DNA from: Jeongeupia sp. HS-3
Lineage (GTDB): Bacteria > Pseudomonadota > Gammaproteobacteria > Burkholderiales > Chitinibacteraceae
DNA length: 64,000 nucleotides
Assembly: GCF_015140455.1 (NCBI RefSeq)
Contig: NZ_AP024094.1
Coordinates: 1,736,001 to 1,800,000 of the forward strand
Direction of reading: 5' to 3'
Below, one piece after another: positions 55,999 to 64,000 of the stretch (position 1 is its first letter; every line of letters starts with the position of its first letter). The translations under genes and the position numbers were made by a program. The notes under the pieces are model-generated. The model saw only the letters and a list, made by a program, of their open reading frames with translations. It ran no database searches and was not told the DNA's origin.

Positions 55999-57192
55999 AT
56001 GCGTACCCAAGCCGAAGCCATCCACGACTATATCGTCGCGATCCGCCGGGATATCCACCAGCACCCGGAACTGGGCTACCGGGAAACGCGCACGGCGCAA
56101 CAGATCGTCGCGCAACTGGTGGCGCTGGGAATACCCAGCCGTGGCGGCGTGGCCGGCACCGGAGTGGTGGCCGAGCTGAAGAAGGGCGACGGCCCCATCA
56201 TCATCATCCGTGCCGACATGGATGCGCTGCCGATCGATGAGGCCACCGGCCTGCCCTACGCCTCGCAATGCCCCGGCGTGATGCATGCCTGCGGCCACGA
56301 CACCCATGTGGCGATGGGCCTCGGCGCGGCGCGGCTGCTGCTGGAGGCCGATTTCGCCGGCACCGTGCGCTTCGTGTTCCAGCCGGCCGAGGAAGGCTGC
56401 TACGACGATCCGGACGGGTATTCGGGTGGCCAGCGCATGGTGAAGGAAGGCGTGCATCTGGGCGCCAGCGCCGCGATCGCGCTGCATCAGGTGCCGGTCA
56501 TGCCCACCGGCATGATCAGTATTCGCGACGGAGCGGTGATGGCGGCGAGCGACGAATTCGACATCGTCGTGCACGGCCGCGCCGCGCACGCCGGCGTCTC
56601 GCCGCAGGCCGGCATCGACGCCATCGTCATCGCCGCCGAACTGGTCGGCACGCTGCAAACCATCGTCGCCCGCAATATCAGCCCGACCGATTCGGCCGTG
56701 GTCAGCGTCGGCACCATCGCCGGCGGCGCCGCGACCAATATCGTCGCCGACTCGGTTCGCCTCACCGGCACCATCCGCACGCTCAGCGCCCAGACCCGAT
56801 CGCACGTGCACGCGCGCATGGCCGACATCTGCGCGCATCTGGGTGCCATGCACGGCACCACGATCGACTGCAAAATCCTCAATGGCTACCCGGTGACGAT
56901 GAACAACCCCGAGGTCGCCGCTATCGCCCGCCGCGCCGCGCAACACCTGCTCGGCGAGGACGCGCTGCTGGAGCTGCCGCCGCTGATGGGCGGCGAGGAT
57001 TTCTCCTTCACCGCCGCCGCCGTGCCCTCATGCTTCGCGCTGCTCGGCACCATGGGCGCGGACAGCAACGGCCACTCGCTGCACAGCCCGAAAATGATCG
57101 TCGATGAAACCGCACTGCCGCTCGGTGCGGCGTATCTGGCACAAACGGCGCTGGATTTGCTGGCGCATTTTGGCAAGCCTGGTCGCCGATGA
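55999..57192 (+). CDS. M20-family amidohydrolase (hippurate hydrolase/HipO-like)
   Basis: 397 residues from the ATG at 55999 with GGAAAGGAA upstream. The metal site is built from DMDALPIDE (about 73-81), HACGHDTHVAMGLG (about 96-109), EEGCYDD, LHQVP, and HGRAAHAGVSP (dimerisation domain), ending with GGEDFSF (about 331-337). These enzymes hydrolyse N-acyl amino acids. The substrate is unknown; N-acetyl-amino acids are one possibility. Confidence 0.92.
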   Translation: MRTQAEAIHDYIVAIRRDIHQHPELGYRETRTAQQIVAQLVALGIPSRGGVAGTGVVAELKKGDGPIIIIRADMDALPIDEATGLPYASQCPGVMHACGHDTHVAMGLGAARLLLEADFAGTVRFVFQPAEEGCYDDPDGYSGGQRMVKEGVHLGASAAIALHQVPVMPTGMISIRDGAVMAASDEFDIVVHGRAAHAGVSPQAGIDAIVIAAELVGTLQTIVARNISPTDSAVVSVGTIAGGAATNIVADSVRLTGTIRTLSAQTRSHVHARMADICAHLGAMHGTTIDCKILNGYPVTMNNPEVAAIARRAAQHLLGEDALLELPPLMGGEDFSFTAAAVPSCFALLGTMGADSNGHSLHSPKMIVDETALPLGAAYLAQTALDLLAHFGKPGRR

Positions 57193-57578
57193 AATCAGGC
57201 ACATGAGACCGAACGGCAGGTTTATCCCGGCTTCGCAGCTCCCCGGGAACGGTACGTTCTCACAGCTCACATCTCACTTTTGGAACGACTTGACCAATAA
57301 TATAAAAAATTATTTCTGCACCACAGAGAGAAATTAATGAATACCATTTACTTAAAAGGCATCTATTGGAAAATGCACTCAGCATTACGATTGTAATTTT
57401 CCACGTTGACGTCTGTTTTGGAGCGAACTTAAGGTAGACGCGCCGTTCGGGCTAGGGGCGTTTGACTTGGCCGCATGCAATGCGCATATTGAAACATTCG
57501 TTGCGCGCCATGTTGCCCAGCTCTCCATCTCCGGCCGCGTTCATTGACACGTTTTCATCCTGAATCAGGAACCTCTCT
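57193..57578. other. AT-rich gap before the sulfatase cassette
   Basis: 386 bases without a supported gene. The stretch 57290-57400 is AT-rich (AATAATATAAAAAATTATTT and neighbours), unlike the 62-65 % G+C chromosome, and marks the left edge of a lower-GC segment continuing through the sulfatase gene. Confidence 0.5.
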
Positions 57579-59252
57579 ATGTTCAAAAAGTCGAACTTGG
57601 CGATTTACGTTGCCGCAACGCTGAGCACAGCCTGTCTGCCGGTGCTGAGTGCAGCCGCAACGGACGTCAAGCAGCAGGGCACGGCGACCAATGTCGCCAT
57701 CAACAAGTCCTTTGAACCGGTGCAGTACAGCACCAAGGGCAAGCCGAATGTCCTTGTCGTGGTCATGGATGATCTGGGCTATGGTCAGTTGAACTACGAC
57801 AACAGCGCCTTCGACAAGACCGAATTCCTCAAGTCGCTGGAAATCCCCAAGCGTTACGAGGCCAATATCGACAAGGCGATCGACGCAGCAAAGCATTCAA
57901 CGCCTTATCTGCGCACGCTGGCCGACAACGGTGTCATGTTGCAGCAGGGCTTTGTGGCGCATGGCGTCAGCGGCCCGTCGCGGGCAGCCATCATGACGTC
58001 GCGCGCGCCATCGCGCTATGGCATCTACAGCAACGATGATGCGGAAAAAGGCGTTAGTCTGGATGAGACCTTCCTGGCCAAATATTTTCAGGATTACGGT
58101 TACAGCACGGCGGCCATCGGCAAATGGCATGTCTCGGAAATCACCAATGTGCCCATCGCCAAAGACAAGCAAACGCGTGATTACCATGACAACTTCGTGA
58201 CCTATGCCAATGAACCTTATCAACCGCAGAATCGCGGCTTTGGCTATTTCTTTGGTTATCACAACTCCGGCGCGGCCTATTACAATTCGCCGTCATTGTT
58301 CCAGAATCGGGAAAATGTCCAACCCAAGGGCTACCTGACCGAGCAATTGACCGATCAGGCGCTGAAGGTCATGAAGAACAGCAAGGCCGACGACAAGCCG
58401 TTCTTCGTCTACCTTGCCTATCCGGCGGTGCATATTCCACTGGAAAAAATGGCTCCGAAGAAATACCAGATTTTCCATACCGGCAATCAGGATGTGGATA
58501 ATTACTACGCGACCATCAATGCCGTTGACCAGAATGTAAAACGCATCATGGATACGCTGAAAAAGAGTGGCCAAGCGGACAACACCATGGTGTTTTTCCT
58601 AGCCGACAACGGCGCCGTGATCGATTCGCCGCTACCGATGAATGGCCAGTTCAAAGGCAACAAGGGCACGACCTGGTCGGGCGGCGTGCATGTGCCGATG
58701 TTCGTATATTGGAAGGGCAAACTGCAAAGCGGCCTGAAATACAAGAATATGGTGTCGTCAATGGACATCATGCCGACGGCGCTGGCCGCAGCCGGCATTC
58801 CCCTGCCGACGACCAACAAGAAACTGGATGGTGTCAATCTGCTGCCTTATCTGAATGGAAAAACGCAGGGAACACCACACGAGTATCTGTATTGGGCACA
58901 ACCCCGTGCTTTCCACTGGAATGCCAAAAACATTCCGTTCTGGACCAACTACGACAAGTTCGTATCGGGCCAATCGGACGAATACCCGCATAATCCATAT
59001 CGCGAACAGGATTCGGCCTTCACCTGGACGGTACGTGACGCCCAATGGGCGCTGCATTACTACACCGGCAATCAATCCTACGAACTGTATCGTGCCGATG
59101 ACGTGTCCGAGCAGCACAATGTCGCGGCGCAAAATCCGCAGGTGGTCACCCAGTTGAAACAGCAAATTCACGGCTGGATGGGCCAAGCGACCAAGCCGGC
59201 GACGGACAACAACCAGCCCAAGTACCAGCAACTGCTCGACGGTATGAAATAA
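57579..59252 (+). CDS. Secreted sulfatase, serine type
   Basis: 557 residues with an N-terminal signal peptide (about 1-27). Sulfatase hallmarks: metal-binding VVVMDDLGYGQ (about 61-70), and the formylglycine-precursor motif S131-G-P-S-R135 followed by AAIMTSRAPSRYG. The modified residue is Ser instead of the more usual Cys, which calls for an anaerobic maturase, and such a maturase is encoded next. Histidine of KWHVSE (about 183) and the later DNGA complete the site. Local G+C is near 47-55 %, below neighbours. Substrate (glycan, aryl or alkyl sulphate) is unknown. Confidence 0.92.
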   Translation: MFKKSNLAIYVAATLSTACLPVLSAAATDVKQQGTATNVAINKSFEPVQYSTKGKPNVLVVVMDDLGYGQLNYDNSAFDKTEFLKSLEIPKRYEANIDKAIDAAKHSTPYLRTLADNGVMLQQGFVAHGVSGPSRAAIMTSRAPSRYGIYSNDDAEKGVSLDETFLAKYFQDYGYSTAAIGKWHVSEITNVPIAKDKQTRDYHDNFVTYANEPYQPQNRGFGYFFGYHNSGAAYYNSPSLFQNRENVQPKGYLTEQLTDQALKVMKNSKADDKPFFVYLAYPAVHIPLEKMAPKKYQIFHTGNQDVDNYYATINAVDQNVKRIMDTLKKSGQADNTMVFFLADNGAVIDSPLPMNGQFKGNKGTTWSGGVHVPMFVYWKGKLQSGLKYKNMVSSMDIMPTALAAAGIPLPTTNKKLDGVNLLPYLNGKTQGTPHEYLYWAQPRAFHWNAKNIPFWTNYDKFVSGQSDEYPHNPYREQDSAFTWTVRDAQWALHYYTGNQSYELYRADDVSEQHNVAAQNPQVVTQLKQQIHGWMGQATKPATDNNQPKYQQLLDGMK

Positions 59253-59341
59253 GCCCTACCCATCAAACCCGCGGCACGGCCAGCGGAAACACTCACCGGC
59301 AAGGCTCCCAGGGTCTTGCCGGTCTTGCATCGGGAGCGATC

Positions 59342-60562
59342 ATGCTGAGTTTCATGGCGAAGCCGACGAGCTTCAAGTGCAATATCCGCTGCGACTATTG
59401 CTTCTATCTACAAAAGGAAGCCTTCGTCGAGCCACCGCATGGCAATGGCCTGAACATGGCCGACGATGTGCTCGAAACCTTTGTCCGCAAGCAGGTCGAC
59501 GCTGGCGGGCAGGATGTCTACTTCACTTGGCAGGGTGGCGAACCCACGCTGGCCGGCCTCGATTTCTATCGTCGCGCGGTCGCGCTGCAACAAGCCTGTG
59601 CCGGCGGCAAGCGTATTCACAATGCCTTCCAAACTAATGGCATCGCGCTGGATAACGAATGGGCGGCATTTTTCAAGGAGCATGATTTCCTGATCGGCCT
59701 GTCGCTGGATGGCGATGAAGAACTCCACGATGCCTACCGCGTCACCGCGACCGGGCGCGGCACCTTCGGGCAGGTCATGCGCGCGGTCGAACTGCTCAAG
59801 CACCACGGCGTCGAATTCAATACGCTCACGGTCGTGAATGACCGGAACGTCAAGCATCCGCTCAGGGTTTATCGTTTCCTCAAGCAAATTGGCAGCACTT
59901 ATCTACAGTTCATTCCTGTCGTCGAAACCGGCGAGCTTGATGAGCAGCACCGGCCCGTGTGGTTTGCAAACAAGCAGGTCGAGCCAACACCGACCGATTT
60001 TTCGGTCGATGCGCTCGAATACGGTCGTTTCATGACGGCGATTTTCGACGAATGGGCACGTCACGATATCGGCACGGTTTTCGTGCAGATGTTCGAGTCA
60101 CTGCTGGCGCGTTTCTGCGGCTTTGCACCAAGCATGTGCATTTTTCAGAAAAGCTGCGGTGGCGCAAATCTGGCGATCGAAGCCAATGGCGACGTCTACA
60201 GCTGCGATCACTTCGTCTACCCCGAACACCTGATCGGCAATATCAAGACGCACACGCTGACACAAATCGGCGCAGCCACCGCCCCGCTCTCGGCACGGAA
60301 AGACGCGCTCAACCGCCAGTGCAGTGCCTGTCCTTGGGTCGAGCTGTGCAATGGCGGCTGCCCCAAGCACCGCTTTGTCCGTAACGCCGATGGCGAGCGC
60401 CACAACTATTTCTGCGGTGCCTACGAGCACATCTTCAGCCACCTGACCCCCGCCCTCAACTTCATGGCCGAACTCAAGTCCCAAGGCGCGTCACCTGCAC
60501 TGTTGGGCCAGTATTTCGACAGGATTTATCCCGCACAGAGCCAGACGCCAGGCATACCGTAA
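59342..60562 (+). CDS. Anaerobic sulfatase-maturating enzyme (radical SAM)
   Basis: 406 residues. The radical SAM CX3CX2C cluster is C13-NIR-C17-DY-C20, and the C-terminal SPASM domain binds two more iron-sulfur clusters (CSACPWVELCNGGCPKH near 320, and CGGAN, CDHF, CGAYEH). GLSLDGDEELHDAYR includes the conserved catalytic aspartate region. This enzyme oxidises the Ser/Cys of a sulfatase to formylglycine. The ATG at 59342 has GGGAG upstream (an ATG at 59354 is the alternative). It should mature the Ser-type sulfatase 89 bases upstream. Confidence 0.95.
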   Translation: MLSFMAKPTSFKCNIRCDYCFYLQKEAFVEPPHGNGLNMADDVLETFVRKQVDAGGQDVYFTWQGGEPTLAGLDFYRRAVALQQACAGGKRIHNAFQTNGIALDNEWAAFFKEHDFLIGLSLDGDEELHDAYRVTATGRGTFGQVMRAVELLKHHGVEFNTLTVVNDRNVKHPLRVYRFLKQIGSTYLQFIPVVETGELDEQHRPVWFANKQVEPTPTDFSVDALEYGRFMTAIFDEWARHDIGTVFVQMFESLLARFCGFAPSMCIFQKSCGGANLAIEANGDVYSCDHFVYPEHLIGNIKTHTLTQIGAATAPLSARKDALNRQCSACPWVELCNGGCPKHRFVRNADGERHNYFCGAYEHIFSHLTPALNFMAELKSQGASPALLGQYFDRIYPAQSQTPGIP

Positions 60563-60906
60563 GCCCGCTTGCATCGCTGCCGCCCTTTGATCGGGCCGGA
60601 CGATGCGCCCAGTACCTGACGGCAATACGGCGGGTATGACAACAAGGTTCAAGCCGATGCTGATGCTCAGCAAAGCGACGACTCCCAAGCTTGGAGCGCC
60701 TAGCTCGAAGGCGGTTACGCCATTCCGGCCATGGTCGCTGCATTGCGCGACTTGGTGATCAAGCCGCAAGCGAAACTGAGCGCCAACAATGAAAAACGCA
60801 CTCTCTTTCATACACATCAGGCACAGCACAAGCTACATATCGCACGGCGCCGCGTCACCCGCGGCAGTTATACTTCCGCGCTGAACTCATAGACTGGAAA
60901 GCCCAT
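60563..60906 (+). pseudogene. Gap with a decayed reading frame
   Basis: Translation in one frame of about 60620-60890 reads as protein-like (YGGYDNKVQADADAQQSDD, then LEGGYAIPAMVAALRDLVI) but is broken by a TAG in the middle and a TGA before it. It has no recognisable start and may be the remnant of a gene lost near the right edge of the sulfatase cassette. I do not recognise the family. Nothing else is seen in this 344-base stretch. Confidence 0.3.
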
Positions 60907-61245
60907 ATGTCCACGATTCCCGCCTGTCCCCAATGCAGCATGGAGAACACCTATCCGGATGGCGACAACTACGTTTGCGCCGATTGCGGCCATGAGTGGG
61001 CGGCCAGCGCTGCGGCGAGCGACGATGACGACGCGCGGGTGGTGAAGGACGCCAACGGCACGGTGCTGCAGGACGGCGACGCGGTGGTGCTGATCAAGGA
61101 TCTGAAGGTGAAGGGTTCGTCGATCACGCTCAAGCAAGGCAGCAAGGTGAAGAGCATTCGCCTGGTTGGCGGCGATCACGAGGTCGATTGCAAGATGGAT
61201 GCCGGCAACTTCATGCTGAAGGCCTGTTTCCTGAAAAAAGCCTGA
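60907..61245 (+). CDS. yjdM: YjdM/PhnA-type zinc-ribbon protein
   Basis: 112 residues with an N-terminal zinc ribbon (C8-x2-C11 and C25-x2-C28: CPQCSMENTYPDGDNYVCADCGHEW) and the C-terminal YjdM domain (DGDAVVLIKDLKVKGSSITLKQGSKVKSIRLVGGDHEVDCKMDAGNFMLKACFLKK). Formerly PhnA; related proteins may hydrolyse phosphonoacetate in some species, but E. coli YjdM has no such role. The ATG at 60907 is chosen by alignment; the ribosome binding site GGAAAG is upstream. A terminator follows. Confidence 0.93.
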   Translation: MSTIPACPQCSMENTYPDGDNYVCADCGHEWAASAAASDDDDARVVKDANGTVLQDGDAVVLIKDLKVKGSSITLKQGSKVKSIRLVGGDHEVDCKMDAGNFMLKACFLKKA

Positions 61246-61286
61246 TTCCGCTGGTGAATGGACGTGGTTCCATTCACCGCAAGCAT

Positions 61287-61316
61287 GAAAAAAGCACATC
61301 CGCGGATGTGCTTTTT
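61287..61316. terminator. Bidirectional terminator between yjdM and the chemoreceptor gene
   Basis: A 14-bp near-loopless palindrome AAAAAGCACATCCG / CGGATGTGCTTTTT with A and T runs outside both arms; it serves both convergent genes. Confidence 0.85.
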
Positions 61317-61331
61317 GTTTGGGGAAACCGC

Positions 61332-62942
61332 TCAGAGCCTGAAACGCGCCACCGAGTCTTTCAGCTGCGCCGACAGCGCTTCCAGTTCCTGCACATTGCG
61401 ATTGGCCGCGCCGACCGAATCGGCCGAGGCTTCGACCATATTGGCGATGCGCTCGACATTGCTGGCGACGCTGGCACTGGCCGTGCTCTGCTCGGCGGTT
61501 GCGTTGGCGACGTCGCGGATCTTCGCCAGTGTCGAGGCCGAACCGACGCTGATTTCGCGCAGCGCTTCGGCCGCCTCGCCCGCCAGCGCGACGCCACGCG
61601 CTACCCGCGGCTTCACCGCGTCCATGCTGTCGACCACCGAACCGGTATCGGCCTGGATTGCCTGCGTCATGGCGGCGATCTCGCCGGTGGCCTGGGTCGT
61701 GCGCTCGGCCAGCTTGCGCACCTCGTCGGCAACCACCGCAAAGCCGCGGCCCTGTTCGCCGGCGCGGGCGGCTTCGATGGCGGCGTTCAGCGCCAGCAGA
61801 TTGGTCTGATCGGCGATGTCCTTGATCACGCCGGCGATACCGTCGATCGCGCGCGAGCGTTCGACCAGCCCGGCGATCAAGGCCGAGGCCTCGCCGATCT
61901 GTACCGAGACGCGCTGGATTTCGGCCGATGCGTTGTTCACCAGCGATTCGCCCTGCGCGGCCAGCTCGGTCGAGCGCGACGAGTTGCTTTCGGTTTCACG
62001 CGCGCTCTCCGAAATCTGGTCGACGCTGACCGACATCTGCTCGATCGCCGCCGCCGTCGCCGCGGTCGCGTCCGACGACTGCCGTGCGGACTGGTTGATC
62101 TGCGTCATCTGGCCCGAAAGGCTGGCGGCGGCATGACCGAGCGCGCCCGAACCGCGCTGGATGCCTTCGATCATCTGCCGCAGGCTGCCCTGCATCGTCG
62201 CCACCGCGCCAAGCAGGCTGTCCGGCGCGACCTTGCCGTCGATATGGCGGCTCAGATCACCGGCGGCAATCGCCTGCGCCACTTCGGTCGCGTAATCGGG
62301 CTCGCCACCAAGACGGCTGTAAATGCGCCGTGACATCATCACCGCCACCGCAATCACCACCGCCAGCACCACCAGGCCGATCAGCAGGAAGCTCAGCGCG
62401 TAGCGCCAGTAGGCGCGGTCGATGTCGTCGGTGAATACGCCAAAGCCGATGATCCAGTCCCAGCCCGGCACCTTGATCACGCCGTTGATCTTGGGCACTT
62501 CGATCTCGCTGCCGGGGCGCTTGGTCACGATGTCGGTGTAACCGAAATCGCTCTTGGCCAGCACATCCATATAGGCCTGATGCGTGCTGCGGCCATCGGG
62601 CAGTTTCGAGCCGAAATCGATCTTGCCGACCCGCTTCGGGTTCGGATGGGCCAGGATCCTGGCATCCATGGTGCGGACGAAGACATAGTCATCGCCCTTG
62701 ACGAGGCCGGATGCCGCATCGATGGCGCGGGCCTGGGCTTCGTCGCGCGTCAGCTTGCCGCTTTGCTCCAGCGCCTGGTAGCGCTTCATCTGCCCGACCG
62801 CCAGGTCAAGAACGAGCCTGATCTCGCCACGGCGCTCCTGCAGCATGGTGGAACGGATGGTTTGCAAGGCATAGCCCGCGATGATGACCAGACCGATCAC
62901 CGCACAAACGACGATCAGGCCCAATCGGGTGGAAAGCTTCAT
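61332..62942 (-). CDS. Methyl-accepting chemotaxis protein (sCache type)
   Basis: 536 residues from the ATG at 62942; the frame extends 15 codons upstream without support. First membrane segment about 7-25, a periplasmic single Cache domain (about 30-190, with [26 protein letters not shown] and [13 protein letters not shown]), second membrane segment about 190-210, HAMP linker ([30 protein letters not shown]), then a long coiled-coil signalling domain with the tip [26 protein letters not shown]. No C-terminal CheR pentapeptide is visible. The ligand is unknown; sCache receptors often sense small organic acids. Confidence 0.93.
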   Translation of the reverse strand: MKLSTRLGLIVVCAVIGLVIIAGYALQTIRSTMLQERRGEIRLVLDLAVGQMKRYQALEQSGKLTRDEAQARAIDAASGLVKGDDYVFVRTMDARILAHPNPKRVGKIDFGSKLPDGRSTHQAYMDVLAKSDFGYTDIVTKRPGSEIEVPKINGVIKVPGWDWIIGFGVFTDDIDRAYWRYALSFLLIGLVVLAVVIAVAVMMSRRIYSRLGGEPDYATEVAQAIAAGDLSRHIDGKVAPDSLLGAVATMQGSLRQMIEGIQRGSGALGHAAASLSGQMTQINQSARQSSDATAATAAAIEQMSVSVDQISESARETESNSSRSTELAAQGESLVNNASAEIQRVSVQIGEASALIAGLVERSRAIDGIAGVIKDIADQTNLLALNAAIEAARAGEQGRGFAVVADEVRKLAERTTQATGEIAAMTQAIQADTGSVVDSMDAVKPRVARGVALAGEAAEALREISVGSASTLAKIRDVANATAEQSTASASVASNVERIANMVEASADSVGAANRNVQELEALSAQLKDSVARFRL

Positions 62943-63181
62943 TGGATAACTCCGGCGCCTCCCTGACGAGGCTTGATGACGCGGCATGACCCGCTCGTGG
63001 CAGATCCCTTGTCGCTAAGTATTAGTAATTTGTAATTTTCTTACTTACAGAACGGATTATATCCAAGCTCGCACCGTGATGATGACATTGGTGTGCGCGG
63101 GCCATGGCCAGAAATCTCGCCGCTGTGACGGACAGGCGCTATAAAAACACGGCGTTCACGTCATCAACATAAGGAACAACC

Positions 63182-63529
63182 ATGATCTATCGCGGCAGCT
63201 GTCATTGCGGGCGCATTGCGTTCGACGTCGAAGGCGAAATCGGTACGGTGATCGAATGCAACTGTTCGATCTGCCGGCGCCGCGGCCACCTGCTGTGGTT
63301 CGTGCCGCGCGCCAGCCTCAAGCTGGTGACGCCGGAAGCGGACCTGAGCACGTACACCTTCAACAAACACGTGATTCAGCACCATTTCTGTCCGACTTGC
63401 GGCTGCGGCCCGTTCGGGCGCGGCAGCGATCCGGCCGGCAACGAGATCGCGGCGGTGAATGTGCGCTGCCTTGAGGGCATCGAGCCCGCCAGCCTGCAGA
63501 TCCAGCAGTACGACGGCCGCAGCAAATAG
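63182..63529 (+). CDS. GFA-family (glutathione-dependent formaldehyde-activating-like) protein
   Basis: 115 residues with the GFA zinc cysteines: CHCGRIAFDVEGE (about 7-9), CNCSICRRRG (about 27-33) and CPTCGCGPFGRG (about 76-80). GFA family proteins are small mixed alpha/beta zinc proteins; most members are uncharacterised and glutathione binding is not assured. Single gene, convergent on the partial gene at the window end. Confidence 0.93.
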   Translation: MIYRGSCHCGRIAFDVEGEIGTVIECNCSICRRRGHLLWFVPRASLKLVTPEADLSTYTFNKHVIQHHFCPTCGCGPFGRGSDPAGNEIAAVNVRCLEGIEPASLQIQQYDGRSK

Positions 63530-63548
63530 CCGGTTGCCGCCCGGAATG

Positions 63549-63576
63549 AAAAACGCCCCGCATTGCGGGGCGTTTT
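63549..63576. terminator. Bidirectional terminator after the GFA gene
   Basis: A 12-bp stem AAAACGCCCCGC / GCGGGGCGTTTT with a 3-base loop and T runs on both strands, between convergent genes. Confidence 0.85.
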
Positions 63577-63594
63577 GCGTGGCTTGAACCACAC

Positions 63595-64000
63595 TCAGCA
63601 GCTACCGAGATCCTCCCACGGTTTGGCGCTGCCGCTGTTGGTATCGGGGCGTTCGCCCTGTGTCCACCATTTGGCGCGGTAGTTGCGGCCGTTGTAGCCG
63701 ACGGTTGCCCCGGCATCGTAGGCGGCGGCCGACCCCCATTCGGCGGCGCAGGTCGACGTCACGCTCATCATCATTGGTGCCGGTACGGCACGCAGGCTCG
63801 CCAGCGGCTGGCCCGAGGCGGCGACCGCCTTGATCTCGTCGACGCCCAGCGCACGCGTCCATACGGCAACGTCGTCGAAGGCGATGGCGAAACGCTCTGC
63901 CGGGGTGCGGCTGTAATAATCGCCGCGCGCGTCTTCGTTCAGCGCCCAGCGCCCGTAGCTCGGCACCACATTGCCGGTGACGTTGCTGAAACTGACGACG
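63595..64000 (-). CDS. C-terminal part of a secreted protein with LamG-like and chitin-binding modules (5' end outside window)
   Basis: The frame is open to the window edge, so only the C-terminal ~135 residues are seen. The first part (FAIAFDDVAVWTRALGVDEIKAVAASGQ) is the end of a LamG/concanavalin-type jelly-roll domain. After a short linker the last ~48 residues form a CBM5/12 chitin-binding module: WGSAAAYDAGATVGYNGRNYRAKWWTQGERPDTN, ending WEDLGSC, with its three aromatic residues intact. The catalytic part lies outside; a chitinase, protease or other secreted polymer-degrading enzyme is possible. Confidence 0.85.
   Translation of the reverse strand, partial: VVSFSNVTGNVVPSYGRWALNEDARGDYYSRTPAERFAIAFDDVAVWTRALGVDEIKAVAASGQPLASLRAVPAPMMMSVTSTCAAEWGSAAAYDAGATVGYNGRNYRAKWWTQGERPDTNSGSAKPWEDLGSC

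Noticed and set aside
55867-56946. 359-codon minus-strand frame opposite the M20 amidohydrolase
   Set aside because: Low-complexity antisense frame; the plus strand has the M20 metal ligands.
62943-63181. Sigma-28 promoter for the chemoreceptor gene
   Set aside because: I looked for TAAA-N15-GCCGATAA on the minus strand and found no acceptable match.

Overview
The window is 64 kb of GC-rich (roughly 62-65 % G+C by eye) Gram-negative chromosome. Gene content and order (bamE-dapB divergent from fur-aat-bpt, tmk-holB-pilZ-tatD, gene families typical of Neisseriales, two beta-proteobacterial trimeric-type porins) suggest a beta-proteobacterium near the chitin-degrading Chitinibacteraceae/Chromobacteriaceae (Chitinibacter, Jeongeupia, Chitiniphilus and relatives). 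This placement is inferred from translated sequence only. No rRNA, tRNA, CRISPR array, intact insertion sequence or prophage was seen.

Layout. 0-5.9 kb: end of an HPP/CBS membrane protein, guaA, and the methionine importer metNIQ. 6.0-9.6 kb: a four-gene pqi lipid-transport operon with PqiA split in two. 9.6-14.4 kb: a leftward operon tmk-holB-pilZ-tatD-MBL-DUF2237, then a gamma carbonic anhydrase whose stop codon lies in a palindromic intergenic element. 14.5-18.9 kb: oligopeptidase A, an M30-type metallopeptidase lipoprotein and a small lipoprotein. 18.9-22.2 kb: fur-aat-bpt facing bamE-dapB. 22.2-32.7 kb: housekeeping and stress genes (MBL hydrolase, HI0933 flavoprotein, DUF924, HAD phosphatase, beta carbonic anhydrase, cytochrome b561 with two YceI proteins and a cupin, BOF protein, LysR/pirin pair). 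32.8-37.5 kb: a complete class C beta-lactamase, a Pat-type acyl-CoA synthetase/GNAT fusion, and inorganic pyrophosphatase. 37.7-41.9 kb: two tandem paralogous porins and an ammonium transporter with a likely sigma-54 promoter. 42.2-43.5 kb: an AT-rich patch with two small unknown genes and the 3' remnant of a class A beta-lactamase. 43.5-53.0 kb: RidA, DUF1801, a methyltransferase, then a D-glucosaminate PTS operon (dgaABCDEF) with its LevR-type activator dgaR. 53.2-57.2 kb: a hypothetical, a TraB/GumN protein, an aldo-keto reductase and an M20 amidohydrolase. 57.6-60.6 kb: a lower-GC cassette of a serine-type sulfatase and its anaerobic maturase. 60.9-64 kb: YjdM, a chemoreceptor, a GFA protein and the 3' end of a secreted protein with LamG-like and chitin-binding modules.

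How it fits together. The clearest system is dga: mannose-family PTS components import D-glucosaminate as the 6-phosphate, DgaE deaminates it to KDGP and DgaF cleaves KDGP to pyruvate and glyceraldehyde 3-phosphate. A textbook -24/-12 element and an upstream 8-bp inverted repeat lie between dgaA and dgaR, as expected for a sigma-54 activator. With the chitin-binding secreted protein, tandem porins, sulfatase/maturase pair and sigma-54-controlled ammonium transporter, the window fits an organism that lives on amino-sugar polymers. I found no convincing new defence or mobile system. The least explained parts are the AT-rich two-gene patch beside the broken beta-lactamase, the palindromic element at 13.8 kb, and the decayed reading frame after the sulfatase maturase.
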